Shown: piece by piece, positions 45,570 to 54,594 of the stretch
Numbering within the stretch: position 1 is the first letter of the stretch
How the letters are laid out: each line of letters begins with the position of its first letter
DNA from: JACNKV01 sp964645915
GTDB lineage: Bacteria > Fidelibacterota > Marinisomatia > Marinisomatales > JACNKV01
Direction of reading: 5' to 3'
DNA: 64,000 bases
Assembly (NCBI GenBank): GCA_964645915.1
Contig: CAZYDH010000005.1
Location: forward strand, 47,614 to 111,613
The notes under the pieces: generated by a model
Database searches by the model: none
The model's input: the letters and a program-made list of their open reading frames with translations, nothing else
What the model was told of the DNA's origin: nothing
Program-made: the position numbers and the translations under genes

Positions 45570-45917
45570 TTAATTAACTAAACGCATTGGTTTTAGCTTC
45601 ATACCACATTGACCACAATTTCCATCTTTTTCTGATCTTATATGGCTATGAGTCAGCATTGGACATCCATAATAGTCCATTTTTTGCTCAGATGTAATTA
45701 CACCGGCAACTAATGTCATACCACAATCGGTACATTTTCCCGGATTTCGGTCATGGATATGCTTATGACTATCCATAGGACACGTGTAATAAATCAAGCG
45801 TTCTTCTTGTTGTGCCGTATGTCCTTCATTTTTCATAGTTGCATGGTCATCCTTTTTTTCACATCCAAATGCGAATAATATGACACTTACAACAATTAGT
45901 ATTTTAGTTAGTTTCAT
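45570..45917 (-). CDS. Lipoprotein with two heavy-metal-binding (HMBD) domains
   Basis: I choose the ATG at 45917 because AAAGGA sits six bases upstream; the in-frame ATG at 45932 overlaps the cusA stop. The 115-residue protein has a lipoprotein signal (lipid Cys about 19, FAFGC). It carries two HMBD motifs: YYTCPMDSHKHIH with CTDCGM, and YYGCPMLTHSHIR with CGQCGM. HMBD domains bind Cu or Ag and normally occur in CusB-type adaptors and P-type ATPases. Here they form a stand-alone membrane-anchored protein that may hand metal to the CusABC pump encoded upstream. Confidence 0.85.
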   Translation of the reverse strand: MKLTKILIVVSVILFAFGCEKKDDHATMKNEGHTAQQEERLIYYTCPMDSHKHIHDRNPGKCTDCGMTLVAGVITSEQKMDYYGCPMLTHSHIRSEKDGNCGQCGMKLKPMRLVN

Positions 45918-45928
45918 TTTCGTTCCTT

Positions 45929-48900
45929 TCATTTATTTCTTTTCAATAAGAATTCTTTTCGTAATGCATAAATAACCGGTACAAATAACGTAGTTAAAAT
46001 AGCTACAAGCATACCACCAAAAGATGGTATTGCCATCGGAATCATCACATCCGAACCTCTACCGGAAGAGGTTAATATTGGTAGTAAAGCCAATAAGGTA
46101 GTCGCCGTTGTCATCATTGCAGGGCGTATTCGACGCATTGCAGCTTTAACAGTATTTTTCCGAACTGCAGATATAGTTTTTGGTTTCTTTTTAATAAACT
46201 GTTGTTCTAAAACCGTACTCACCAAAACTCCATCATCTGTAGCAATGCCAAATAATGCCAAAAATCCTACCCACACAGCCACACTTAAATTCACCGGATG
46301 GACGTGAAACAAATCCCTGAAATTTATACCGAATAAATCAAAATTGAGAAACCAATTCTGACCATATAACCATAGCATAATAAAACCGCCTGACCATGCC
46401 AAAAATACACCACCAAACGTAATGAAAGATGTAGCTATATTTTTAAAATGTATGTAAAGAATAATAACTATCAACATGAGAGCTAAGGGAAGTACTAACT
46501 TTAAAGTATTCATCGATCTTATCTGATTTTGATAAGAACCTGCAAATGAATAACTTACTCCTGATGGAACAACTAAATCTCCGCTTTTTATCAACTCTTT
46601 TAAATAGGATTCCGTATTCTTTACAACATCCACTTCTGCTAGATCATCTAGTTTATCAAATAAGACATATCCGGTAAGAAATGTATCCTCGCTTTTAATA
46701 ACTTGCGGACCTTTTACATATTTGATCGTTGATAATTGTTTTAAAGGTATTTGTACTCCATTTTTACCCGAAATCAATACGTTCTCTAATGATTCAACAT
46801 TATCTCTATAATCGTGCATATACCTTACTCGAACAGGATATCGTGCACGTCCTTCAATCATCGTTGTAATCGGTTTGCCACCTAAAGCGATCTCAATTGT
46901 GTTTTGGGCTTGGTCAATTGAAATACCATATTTGGCAATAGCTTCCCGATCAAGATGTACCTCCAGGTACGGTTTCCCAATTACTTTTTCAAAGAAGACC
47001 ATTTCACGTTTTACACCCGGAGCGTTTTTTAAATATCTTTCAAGTTCATATCCAAATTCTTCTATTGTCTTTAAGTCTGGACCTCTAACCTTTATCCCCA
47101 TAGGAGCTCTTAACCCACTTTGTAACATCACTAATCTTGCTGAAATAGGTTGTAGTTTAGGCGCAGAAGTGGTTCCCGGAATTTGGGCAACCTTCACTAA
47201 TTCGTTCCAAATATCATCTGCCGTATGAATATGTTCTCTCCATTGCCTAATTCTCTCTCCATTTTTATCAACGGTATATTTAGGTTTATAAGTAACGATC
47301 GTCTCTACCATATTTAGCGGTGCAGGATCTAATGGGGAATCTGCTCTTCCTATTTTTCCTACCACCATATCCACTTCCGGGATGCTGTACATTGCCTTAT
47401 CCAGTGTTTGTAGTACGTCTAAAGATTCTTCCATCCCTGCATGGGGCATGGTTGTAGGCATGTATAAAAATGACCCTTCATCTAAATGTGGCATAAATTC
47501 CTTACCAATCCCGGGAAACATATGATCCAATTTTACTACTACACTTGAGCTTTTAATTGATTGTGGTAACCAATTTGTAATTGGCTTGATTCCAATCCAT
47601 ACAATTAACCCAAATAATATTGTAAATATAGGTATTGACAGAAATTTGCTTTTATTGTCCAATGCCCATTTTAACAACACAGGATATTTCTTAATATAAA
47701 TTGAAATTCCACCTAGAATAATCCCTATTGTAAAAAGTGTAAAAATGAAGTTACTAAATAAGGATTTATCTAAGCTTAACGGACTCCAAGTTGACGATAG
47801 AATAAATGCAATCATACAAATGGTTATTCCGTTTATCATCCAAGGATACCGTTCAAGAATTTGTAATCTGGTTTTCTGTTGGTGTTTCAGTTTCATTAGA
47901 TTATAAATCACCGTAGGTAATATGATAAATGCGATTAAAACGGATGCTATAAGTGCAAATGTTTTGGTATAAGCCAACGGTTTAAATAGCTTCCCTTCAG
48001 TACCGATCATTGTAAACACAGGTATAAAACTAATTACTGTTGTCATAATTGCTGTAAACACCGCCCCGCTAACTTCTGACACCGCTTTAAAAACGACTTC
48101 TTTGGAATAGTTTTTAGTTGATTTTACATGCTTTAGGATATTTTCAGTTACGACAATTCCAATATCCACCACTGTACCAATTGCAATAGCGATTCCTGAC
48201 AAAGCTACAATATTTGCGTCTACATCAAACAATTTCATGCCAATAAACGTTACAAGGACTGTTAAAGGTAACATTCCCGAAATAACCAACGATGATCTAA
48301 AATGCATAACCATAATTAGAATAACTATGATCGTAATTAGTATCTCATTTTTTAATGTCATGTTTAGAGTATTTAATGTTTCATTGATCAATTCGGTTCG
48401 ATCGTAAAATGGGATGATCGAGACTTGACTTATCCTTCCATCATCTAATGTCTTTTTCGGAAGCCCAACGGATATTTCGTTTATCTTAGATTTAACTTTT
48501 TCAATCGTTGATAATGGATTTTCACCATAACGAGCTACAACAATACCTCCTACTGCTTCTGAACCTCCTTTATCTAATACTCCGCGTCTTAATTGAGGAC
48601 CGATAGATATATTTGCGATATCTTTGAGATATAGTGGAGTGTTATTAACCACCTTAACTGGAATAGATTCAATATCTTCAACGGATTGAAGAGTCCCAAC
48701 TCCCCGCACAACATATTCGCTTCTATTGATTTCTATGGTTCGTGCACCTACATCTTTATTTGATGACCTTACCGCATTATATACATCGGTCAATGAAATA
48801 TCATATTCCTTGATTTTATTGGGATTAACATCAATTTGATATTCTTTAACAAATCCACCAATAGATGAAACCTCCGCCACACCATCAACAGATTGAAGTG

Positions 48901-49453
48901 CATACCTAACCGTCCAATCCTGAATAGATCGCAATTCTTGTAAATCCCATCCTCCTGTTGGATTTCCACTCTCATCATGACCTTCTAATGTATACCAAAA
49001 GATTTGTCCTAATGCGGTTGCATCCGGACCTAATGTTGGTGTAACACCTTCGGGTATCAAACCCGAGGACAGAGAATTTAGTTTCTCCAATACCCGTGTT
49101 CTTGACCAGTAATATTCAGCTTTTTCATCAAAGATCACATAGATGGTTGAAAAACCAAACATCGAATAAGATCTAACAGTTTTCACATTCGAAATGGCAA
49201 GAAGTGATGCTGTTAAAGGATAAGTGATTTGCTCTTCAACATCTTTTGGGCTTCTACCTTCCCATTTGGTAAATACGATTTGCTGATTTTCCCCAATATC
49301 AGGAATAGCATCTACAGGTATTGGATTTCTAGGCAGCCAATCCAGATTAAAATTGAATGGAGCAACAATCAAACCCCAAGCAATAGTAATCAACAGAACT
49401 ATCAATACAATAAACTGATTATTCAGGCATAATTTTATTAATTTATTTAACAT
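45929..49453 (-). CDS. cusA: Copper/silver efflux RND permease CusA
   Basis: The 1174-residue HME-RND pump has two large periplasmic loops and twelve core helices. SGIAIAIGTVVDIGIVVTEN (proton relay region of Cus-type pumps) and ATDDGVLVSTVLEQQ are present. Methionines matching the Cu/Ag site appear in FLYMPTTMPHAGM, APLNMVET and ARLVMLQSG. It is about 125 residues longer than E. coli CusA, owing to an extra hydrophobic segment near 540-640. It exports Cu+ or Ag+ with the CusB adaptor and TolC-like protein encoded just upstream. A 21-base gap separates it from cusB. Confidence 0.93.
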   Translation of the reverse strand: MLNKLIKLCLNNQFIVLIVLLITIAWGLIVAPFNFNLDWLPRNPIPVDAIPDIGENQQIVFTKWEGRSPKDVEEQITYPLTASLLAISNVKTVRSYSMFGFSTIYVIFDEKAEYYWSRTRVLEKLNSLSSGLIPEGVTPTLGPDATALGQIFWYTLEGHDESGNPTGGWDLQELRSIQDWTVRYALQSVDGVAEVSSIGGFVKEYQIDVNPNKIKEYDISLTDVYNAVRSSNKDVGARTIEINRSEYVVRGVGTLQSVEDIESIPVKVVNNTPLYLKDIANISIGPQLRRGVLDKGGSEAVGGIVVARYGENPLSTIEKVKSKINEISVGLPKKTLDDGRISQVSIIPFYDRTELINETLNTLNMTLKNEILITIIVILIMVMHFRSSLVISGMLPLTVLVTFIGMKLFDVDANIVALSGIAIAIGTVVDIGIVVTENILKHVKSTKNYSKEVVFKAVSEVSGAVFTAIMTTVISFIPVFTMIGTEGKLFKPLAYTKTFALIASVLIAFIILPTVIYNLMKLKHQQKTRLQILERYPWMINGITICMIAFILSSTWSPLSLDKSLFSNFIFTLFTIGIILGGISIYIKKYPVLLKWALDNKSKFLSIPIFTILFGLIVWIGIKPITNWLPQSIKSSSVVVKLDHMFPGIGKEFMPHLDEGSFLYMPTTMPHAGMEESLDVLQTLDKAMYSIPEVDMVVGKIGRADSPLDPAPLNMVETIVTYKPKYTVDKNGERIRQWREHIHTADDIWNELVKVAQIPGTTSAPKLQPISARLVMLQSGLRAPMGIKVRGPDLKTIEEFGYELERYLKNAPGVKREMVFFEKVIGKPYLEVHLDREAIAKYGISIDQAQNTIEIALGGKPITTMIEGRARYPVRVRYMHDYRDNVESLENVLISGKNGVQIPLKQLSTIKYVKGPQVIKSEDTFLTGYVLFDKLDDLAEVDVVKNTESYLKELIKSGDLVVPSGVSYSFAGSYQNQIRSMNTLKLVLPLALMLIVIILYIHFKNIATSFITFGGVFLAWSGGFIMLWLYGQNWFLNFDLFGINFRDLFHVHPVNLSVAVWVGFLALFGIATDDGVLVSTVLEQQFIKKKPKTISAVRKNTVKAAMRRIRPAMMTTATTLLALLPILTSSGRGSDVMIPMAIPSFGGMLVAILTTLFVPVIYALRKEFLLKRNK

Positions 49454-49474
49454 AAATATTTTCCATCCATTAAG

Positions 49475-51100
49475 TTATTGTATTTCTAACTTGAGTTTGA
49501 TTTTTATCTGATTCATCTCAAATTTGATCTTATCCAAAACCGAAATATCATTTATAGAGGTATCTATTTCAGTTAAATGATTTATTATATTTAATAAGTG
49601 AATATTTATGTTGTGAAATTGATGTGAGTCATAGATGTTTTGAGACAACATTTTTAGAGCATTTAACGCTTCGTTAACTCCTCCAACATCATTGTTGTCA
49701 AATTCAGTCTGGGCTATTATTAGTGCTTCAAATAAGGGATCCAAACTATTAGTCGATAATTCATGTTTAACTTCGGGCAGATTCATGAGACTAAATTTTC
49801 CTGCGATTTGCATAGCACTATCAATTTTAAAAGTTCCTTTTGTTACTACTTTTTCACCTAATGATAATTCTGACTTAACGATGTAATAGTCCTCTGCCTT
49901 TGGACCTAGCACTATTTCACGCATAGAATATGTGTCACCTTCTTCAACATAAACTATTGATCGATTTCCTGCTTGTAAGACTGAACTAACAGGAATTAAT
50001 AAACTCATATGATCGGTTAAGATATTTTTCTGAGGATTTATCAAATTCCCATCTGAATCAATTCTTGAAAACACTTGTGCATCCACAAACATTCCCGGTT
50101 TTAACAAAGCATTCTTATTTTTAAATGCAAATTTGACTGCAGTTGTATGGGTCAATGGATTGATAATTGGATCAATAGTTACTATTTTTCCTTTAAATAT
50201 TTCACCGGGTAATGCTTCAAATTGATATTCTAACATCTGCCCTTTTTGAACCCAATCCATATCAGACTCATATACATCTAACGATACCCATAATGTGTCT
50301 AAATCAGCAATTGAAACAATGGGTGTTCCTTCTTTTAAATATTCACCTTCACGAACATGATTTTGAATTAAATACCCGGAATAATTGCTATAAATAGTCA
50401 TCACCGAAAATGGATTCATAGATTCCTCTACTTTTTGTATTTGACTTTCTAATAACCCCATCAACCGTAACTTTTCTCGAGCAGTTTGAAATGTGATCTT
50501 CGCAGAATTAGCACTCAATGAATTACGGTTAACTGTATTTAACAACTTCTTTGCTTGAATTAATTCCTGTTGAGCAATAAATAATTCCGGACTGTAAATA
50601 TCAATGACCGGGTCGCCTTTTTTAATATTTACTCCCTCAATCGATAAATAGTTTTTCTCTACACGTCCCGCAACCCACGAAGCCCTTTGATAAAACCGTT
50701 GCTGATCATATTCAACTTTCCCTGATAAATGAATTTTCTTAACTGCAATATCTTGAGTAACTGAAACTGTAGATATCTTTGCTATTTTTCTGGCATCTTT
50801 AGAAAGAACGATTTCTGACATTGACTCAGTACCGTTTGTTGTATTTACCGGAATCAAGTCCATAAAACAAATCGGGCATTGCCCAGACTCAGGTAGATTT
50901 ACTGATGGATGCATCGAGCATGTCCAAAAATCTTCTTTTCCATGATCATGAACTTTGGTTGATAAATCAGATGGGGCATTAGTATTCGATATCCATAATC
51001 CAATTAAGAATGCACCAATAATTAATACTATTGTTATCGGTTTTAACTCTTTTAATAAACTTTTCATTTTTGTAATAATATTCTTCATTTTAATCCTCAT
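49475..51100 (-). CDS. cusB: Efflux RND periplasmic adaptor CusB
   Basis: The 541-residue membrane-fusion protein has an N-terminal membrane anchor (about 21-38). A heavy-metal-binding domain follows (FWTCSMHPSV at 59-68 and CPICFMDL from 75). The hairpin and barrel domains come next (GRVEKNYLSIEGVNIKKGDP, then FKGKIVTIDPIINPLTHTT). The C-terminal about 100 residues form an extra helical tail. It links CusA to the outer-membrane channel and can bind metal. The start overlaps the end of the TolC-like gene by 11 bases. An in-frame ATG at residue 5 is an alternative start. Confidence 0.92.
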   Translation of the reverse strand: MRIKMKNIITKMKSLLKELKPITIVLIIGAFLIGLWISNTNAPSDLSTKVHDHGKEDFWTCSMHPSVNLPESGQCPICFMDLIPVNTTNGTESMSEIVLSKDARKIAKISTVSVTQDIAVKKIHLSGKVEYDQQRFYQRASWVAGRVEKNYLSIEGVNIKKGDPVIDIYSPELFIAQQELIQAKKLLNTVNRNSLSANSAKITFQTAREKLRLMGLLESQIQKVEESMNPFSVMTIYSNYSGYLIQNHVREGEYLKEGTPIVSIADLDTLWVSLDVYESDMDWVQKGQMLEYQFEALPGEIFKGKIVTIDPIINPLTHTTAVKFAFKNKNALLKPGMFVDAQVFSRIDSDGNLINPQKNILTDHMSLLIPVSSVLQAGNRSIVYVEEGDTYSMREIVLGPKAEDYYIVKSELSLGEKVVTKGTFKIDSAMQIAGKFSLMNLPEVKHELSTNSLDPLFEALIIAQTEFDNNDVGGVNEALNALKMLSQNIYDSHQFHNINIHLLNIINHLTEIDTSINDISVLDKIKFEMNQIKIKLKLEIQ

Positions 51101-52358
51101 ATCTCAATTGCCCTAAATATGTGTCTAGTTTTGATTTTGATTTTAAATACTCCACAAGAGCTTTTTCATACTTTAGAGTAAATAATAAATGTCGACGTTG
51201 AGCATCAATTAAGGATAATAAATCCTTTTGGTCAGCAATATAGGCTTTTTCGGTAACTTGAAGTGATTCAACACTTTTAGGGATCAGTTGCTCTTTATAT
51301 AACTTCACCCTTCTTTTTGTATTATTTAATTCATATACAGTTGATTTAATATCTACGGCCAATTGATTTCTTACAGTCTGATATTTATAAGAGGAAGCAT
51401 TACAATTAGATTTTGCTGATTGTACACTTTTTCTTGTTTTATTAAACCAAATTGGAAGATCTAAACCAAATTTAAATACTAATGGATCCTTTCCACTTTG
51501 AGCACTGCCAGGTTTATCTCCGGTCATAATGTATTCTAACCCTAGTTTAAAATCTGGATACCAGTTTTGTGATTGTCTTTTTAATTGAAGATTGCGCATA
51601 TCCCTTTCGTGACCGGCTACTTGCAAATCTAAATTCTCAGATACAGCAAGATCAGTAAATTGTTCAATATCAAACTCTTCTTGAGTAAACATCAAAGAAT
51701 CCGGTGCAATGATCTCATCTAACTCGTCTACATTAAGTAATGAGCGGAATTGTTCTAATAACACATATTTTTTTTCAATTAATGAGTTTAACTCATCCTC
51801 TAATTGGATACGCTCGATTTGTGTTTTAATTAGATCAGGCTGACTATTAATTGCGGAAATATATTTTTGCTGGATAACCGTTTCCCAACTAGAAATCAAA
51901 CCGTAGTTTTGCATGATATTGCTTATTTCTTGAGTCAAGTAATAATAATCATACCAAAGACATTTCACTCTATAAGTTAAATCCAAACGCTTTGATTGCA
52001 GCTTCTTAAATAGAACCTGAGATCGTTCAAACTGTATCTTCCCTTGAGTATTTCTTTTATTAAACCATGGAATAGATTGTGTAAATGCAATCTTATGTTC
52101 TTGTGGTCCAACAGCTGTTTCTACATTCTCAATAAAATACCCATAACTAATTGCAGGATTAGGCAGACTTTTTGCAACAGTAATTTTATCCTCCGCTGCT
52201 TTCCATTGATAAAACAATGTCTGAATCTCAGGATTATTCATCTGGGCAAGATGAATATAGTTTTTTAATCCCGACTGATCTTCAACTTGCGCAAACAAGA
52301 TTCCACATAAGAACCAGATTAATAGTGTAATTTGATGTTTTTTATTTAATGTTTTCAT
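51090..52358 (-). CDS. TolC-family outer membrane channel (CusC-like)
   Basis: I place the start at the ATG at 52358, giving a signal peptide (about 3-23, ending ILFAQ); the frame also opens at a TTG at 52382. The roughly 422-residue protein is mostly long helices with repeated Leu/Gln patterns, for example FDIEQFTDLAVSENLDLQVA and LPIWFNKTRKSVQSAKSN, as in TolC-family proteins. It forms the outer-membrane duct of the CusABC pump. Its 3' end overlaps cusB, and the order C-B-A is the usual one. Confidence 0.88.
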   Translation of the reverse strand: MKTLNKKHQITLLIWFLCGILFAQVEDQSGLKNYIHLAQMNNPEIQTLFYQWKAAEDKITVAKSLPNPAISYGYFIENVETAVGPQEHKIAFTQSIPWFNKRNTQGKIQFERSQVLFKKLQSKRLDLTYRVKCLWYDYYYLTQEISNIMQNYGLISSWETVIQQKYISAINSQPDLIKTQIERIQLEDELNSLIEKKYVLLEQFRSLLNVDELDEIIAPDSLMFTQEEFDIEQFTDLAVSENLDLQVAGHERDMRNLQLKRQSQNWYPDFKLGLEYIMTGDKPGSAQSGKDPLVFKFGLDLPIWFNKTRKSVQSAKSNCNASSYKYQTVRNQLAVDIKSTVYELNNTKRRVKLYKEQLIPKSVESLQVTEKAYIADQKDLLSLIDAQRRHLLFTLKYEKALVEYLKSKSKLDTYLGQLRYED

Positions 52359-52386
52359 ATCTCTTAAAAGGGTTAATGACAAAATT

Positions 52387-52410
52387 GGATACGAATAGGC
52401 GTACGTATCC
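52387..52410 (-). promoter_or_regulatory. Intercistronic hairpin before the TolC-like gene
   Basis: GGATACG (52387-52393) and CGTATCC (52404-52410) can pair across a 10-base loop. In the minus direction AATTTTG follows. It may attenuate transcription or stabilise mRNA between the small Cys protein gene and the efflux genes. Confidence 0.35.
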
Positions 52411-52448
52411 GTTCGACGGAACTCAATCCGGTCTAATTCAAGAGATAT

Positions 52449-52808
52449 TTATATAAGGAGAGGTATAGAAAATGAGGGTGGTGGTTCAGGTGGATGTATT
52501 ATTTCATCCACAGGAATGGAAGCATTCATATCAGAGATATTTGATGAAACAGTAATCAATTGAGAGAACTCATAAAGATCTGACGAAGATTCTTGTTGGA
52601 CAAACGGACCTGATAAGAAAGGAACAAAAACCTTTGTGTTGCACTCATTAAATGTCATGGTGCACCCTTCTGATTCTCCAAACGAACAACAAGATTGTAC
52701 TTCTTTTCCGCAGCAAGATTCATCACAATTATGAAACTGGAATAGCGGTAATACTACCATTCCAGACATAAATAGTATTAAGGTTATTGATATGAATTTC
52801 ACTTTCAT
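52449..52808 (-). CDS. Small secreted Cys-rich protein at the head of the metal-efflux locus
   Basis: The 119-residue protein has a signal peptide (about 1-24). A short cysteine-dense stretch follows, residues about 28-56 (CDESCCGKEVQSCC, then EGCTMTFNECN), and a proline-rich C-terminus (HPPEPPPSF). No family is recognised. It lies upstream of the TolC-like gene with a hairpin between, and its cysteines suggest metal contact. It could be a periplasmic metal-binding accessory. The tail may be disordered. Confidence 0.55.
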   Translation of the reverse strand: MKVKFISITLILFMSGMVVLPLFQFHNCDESCCGKEVQSCCSFGESEGCTMTFNECNTKVFVPFLSGPFVQQESSSDLYEFSQLITVSSNISDMNASIPVDEIIHPPEPPPSFSIPLLI

Positions 52809-52862
52809 AAGTAAAATTTTACGTTAAAAAGAGAATAAGTTCCTAATAATTTGTCCAGCGTG

Positions 52863-53399
52863 TTATTTCACTAATTTGATTAATTCTTTAAACGAATCAC
52901 CGGTTGCCTTTTTCTGTAATTCAAATAACAGCATTTCTACACTTGTTTGGGTTCCCCCATCCAATAAGATTTTATCTATTCCAATCTGTTTATTAAATTC
53001 TGTTCGAGATGAAACAGCATCAGCGACAACTGAAACTTCATATTTTTCTAATAAGTCTCTCGCGGTTTGATAGACACATACATGTGTTTCAATACCAGCT
53101 ACAACAACATGATGTGGATCTAATTTAGTTAACGCTTCAACAAACTTTTCTTCACCAATACAACTAAAATCAGATTTGAGTATTGGTTTTTCATCGTCAA
53201 ATAATTCAGTAATTTCCGGAAGTGTCGGACCTAATTTATCCGGAAGTTGTTCTGTCCATAAAATAGGTAATCCTAAAACTTTAAATCCTTTAATAAGAAT
53301 TTTTAAATTTCTTAACAAAGATTCACTTTCATAAGCAATCTTTGCTAACTTCCCTTGAACATCAATGATGACTAAAACGGTATGGCATTTACACGGCAT
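52863..53399 (-). CDS. Isochorismatase-family cysteine hydrolase (YcaC-like)
   Basis: The 178-residue Rossmann-like hydrolase has the acidic residue in VLVIIDVQGKLA (about 8-19), a lysine in PILKSDFSCIG and the nucleophile cysteine in VVAGIETHVCVYQTARDLL (about 99-117). The Asp-Lys-Cys triad is therefore present. Relatives hydrolyse amides or vinyl ethers, and YcaC-like members have unknown substrates. It lies 54 bases upstream of the metal locus and 11 bases after the 2H phosphoesterase gene; no link to metals is evident. Full length. Confidence 0.88.
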   Translation of the reverse strand: MPCKCHTVLVIIDVQGKLAKIAYESESLLRNLKILIKGFKVLGLPILWTEQLPDKLGPTLPEITELFDDEKPILKSDFSCIGEEKFVEALTKLDPHHVVVAGIETHVCVYQTARDLLEKYEVSVVADAVSSRTEFNKQIGIDKILLDGGTQTSVEMLLFELQKKATGDSFKELIKLVK

Positions 53400-53410
53400 G
53401 GAACCCTCAT

Positions 53411-53905
53411 TTAAGTTTTACAGTCAATTACTGACCATTGATTAATATTTTGTCCTGTTCTAACAATTTGTAGACCATTTGCGATGAAAGACTTTTTTAT
53501 ATTTAATTTCTTAATGATCTTTCTTTTTTCAACGGTAGATATAGCTTTATACATTAAGCTAATATGCGGATTGAAAACAAATAAATTTCCCTGCACAGAT
53601 TGAAAACATTGCTCAACATCTTGATGAACTTGATCAAGTAAATTTGAATGATTGATTTGTAAATATAGAGTCTTCCAAAGGTAAGAAGAAATTTCTATTG
53701 ATTTTACATTTACTTCTATTTCCTTTAGATTATCTTTGAGATGTAAGAATTTCTCAATCTCTTTTGATTCTATATGATCAATTCCACTATTAACAGTGAT
53801 ATGCGGAGTAAAGGTTGGAGCATTATAATTATTACTTAACGCTTTAATCAGCTTATGCAGATATGTATGATCATTGTTTGAAAAAGTCAACCAAATGGAG
53901 TACAT
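53411..53905 (-). CDS. 2H phosphoesterase-superfamily protein (cyclic phosphodiesterase-like)
   Basis: The 164-residue protein has two conserved histidine motifs, HITV (about 36-39) and HISL (about 119-122), spaced as in the 2H phosphoesterase superfamily. MYSIWLTF at the start and FTPH/FNPH contexts resemble plant-type cyclic nucleotide phosphodiesterases and 2'-5' RNA ligase-like proteins. It probably opens a 2',3'-cyclic phosphate or ADP-ribose cyclic phosphate. It is divergent from the Rrf2 gene across about 215 bases. The substrate is not deducible. Confidence 0.78.
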   Translation of the reverse strand: MYSIWLTFSNNDHTYLHKLIKALSNNYNAPTFTPHITVNSGIDHIESKEIEKFLHLKDNLKEIEVNVKSIEISSYLWKTLYLQINHSNLLDQVHQDVEQCFQSVQGNLFVFNPHISLMYKAISTVEKRKIIKKLNIKKSFIANGLQIVRTGQNINQWSVIDCKT

Positions 53906-53949
53906 GATAAAAGTTAATAATTAATACTTGAACAATCCAACGGATTCTA

Positions 53950-53979
53950 TTGTCATACTGATATTCTCTTGATTATTAA
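53950..53979 (+). promoter_or_regulatory. Promoter candidate for the Rrf2 regulator
   Basis: TTGTCA (53950-53955) and TATTAA (53974-53979) are 18 bases apart in the divergent gap, about 140 bases upstream of the Rrf2 ATG. Otherwise I see nothing certain in 53906-54120. Confidence 0.35.
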
Positions 53980-54120
53980 ACCGATTAACATTTATTTTAA
54001 CCGAGGAGATTACCATTCTAAAATCGACTTTGAGAGAATTATGATAGAGATTGTTTTCATATCAGGTATTTCTCTTCTAAAAGATAAATTCTTTAAAATT
54101 TCAAAATGAAAGATCTGTAA

Positions 54121-54591
54121 ATGTTGTACACGAAAGCTGCTGAATATGCGATACAAGCCATGATTTATTTGGCTGAAAAAAATTCTAATGACCCTGTTAT
54201 GGTAAGCGAAATCGCTGATGCATATGCAATTCCGCAACAATTCTTAGCAAAAATAGCTCAAACACTTAGTAAACATCAATTACTAACCACAATACGAGGA
54301 CGGAACGGTGGAGTAAAACTTGCTAGACCTGCAAAAGAAATTTATCTTGATCAAATTGTTTATATAGTTGATGGCCCTCAACAACCTGAAGCTCGTTGTG
54401 TCATTGGTCTTGACCGTTGCTCGGATGAAGTTCCATGTCCTCTGCATCATAAATGGAAAGTAATTCGAGAAGATATTCGTGATATGCTTGTAGCCGAAAA
54501 TTTGGAAACGTTAGCAAAAAGAGTTATTAATAAAAGAAATCTTATGAAAGAAGCCGGACTAATCGCGGCATTATCAGACGATAGTCAATAA
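54121..54591 (+). CDS. Rrf2-family transcriptional regulator with Fe-S cluster ligands
   Basis: The 156-residue protein has an Rrf2 winged helix (MLYTKAAEYAIQAMIYLA, recognition helix in AIPQQFLAKIAQTLSKH, wing GRNGGVKLARP). Three cysteines, C93, C100 and C106 (CVIGLDRC, CSDEVPC), are placed as the Fe-S ligands of IscR/NsrR-type members. Such proteins sense iron-sulfur status, nitric oxide or redox. It is a single-gene transcript convergent with the CNNM-type gene, three bases apart. The targets are unknown; the hydrogenase operon 2 kb away, full of Fe-S proteins, is a candidate. Confidence 0.9.
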   Translation: MLYTKAAEYAIQAMIYLAEKNSNDPVMVSEIADAYAIPQQFLAKIAQTLSKHQLLTTIRGRNGGVKLARPAKEIYLDQIVYIVDGPQQPEARCVIGLDRCSDEVPCPLHHKWKVIREDIRDMLVAENLETLAKRVINKRNLMKEAGLIAALSDDSQ

Positions 54592-54594
54592 TAT

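Noticed and set aside
52838..52858. GGACAAATTATTAGGA near the first Cys gene, resembling the hydrogenase dyad
   Set aside because: The arms do not pair as an inverted repeat, and the similarity is limited to a short AT-rich core.
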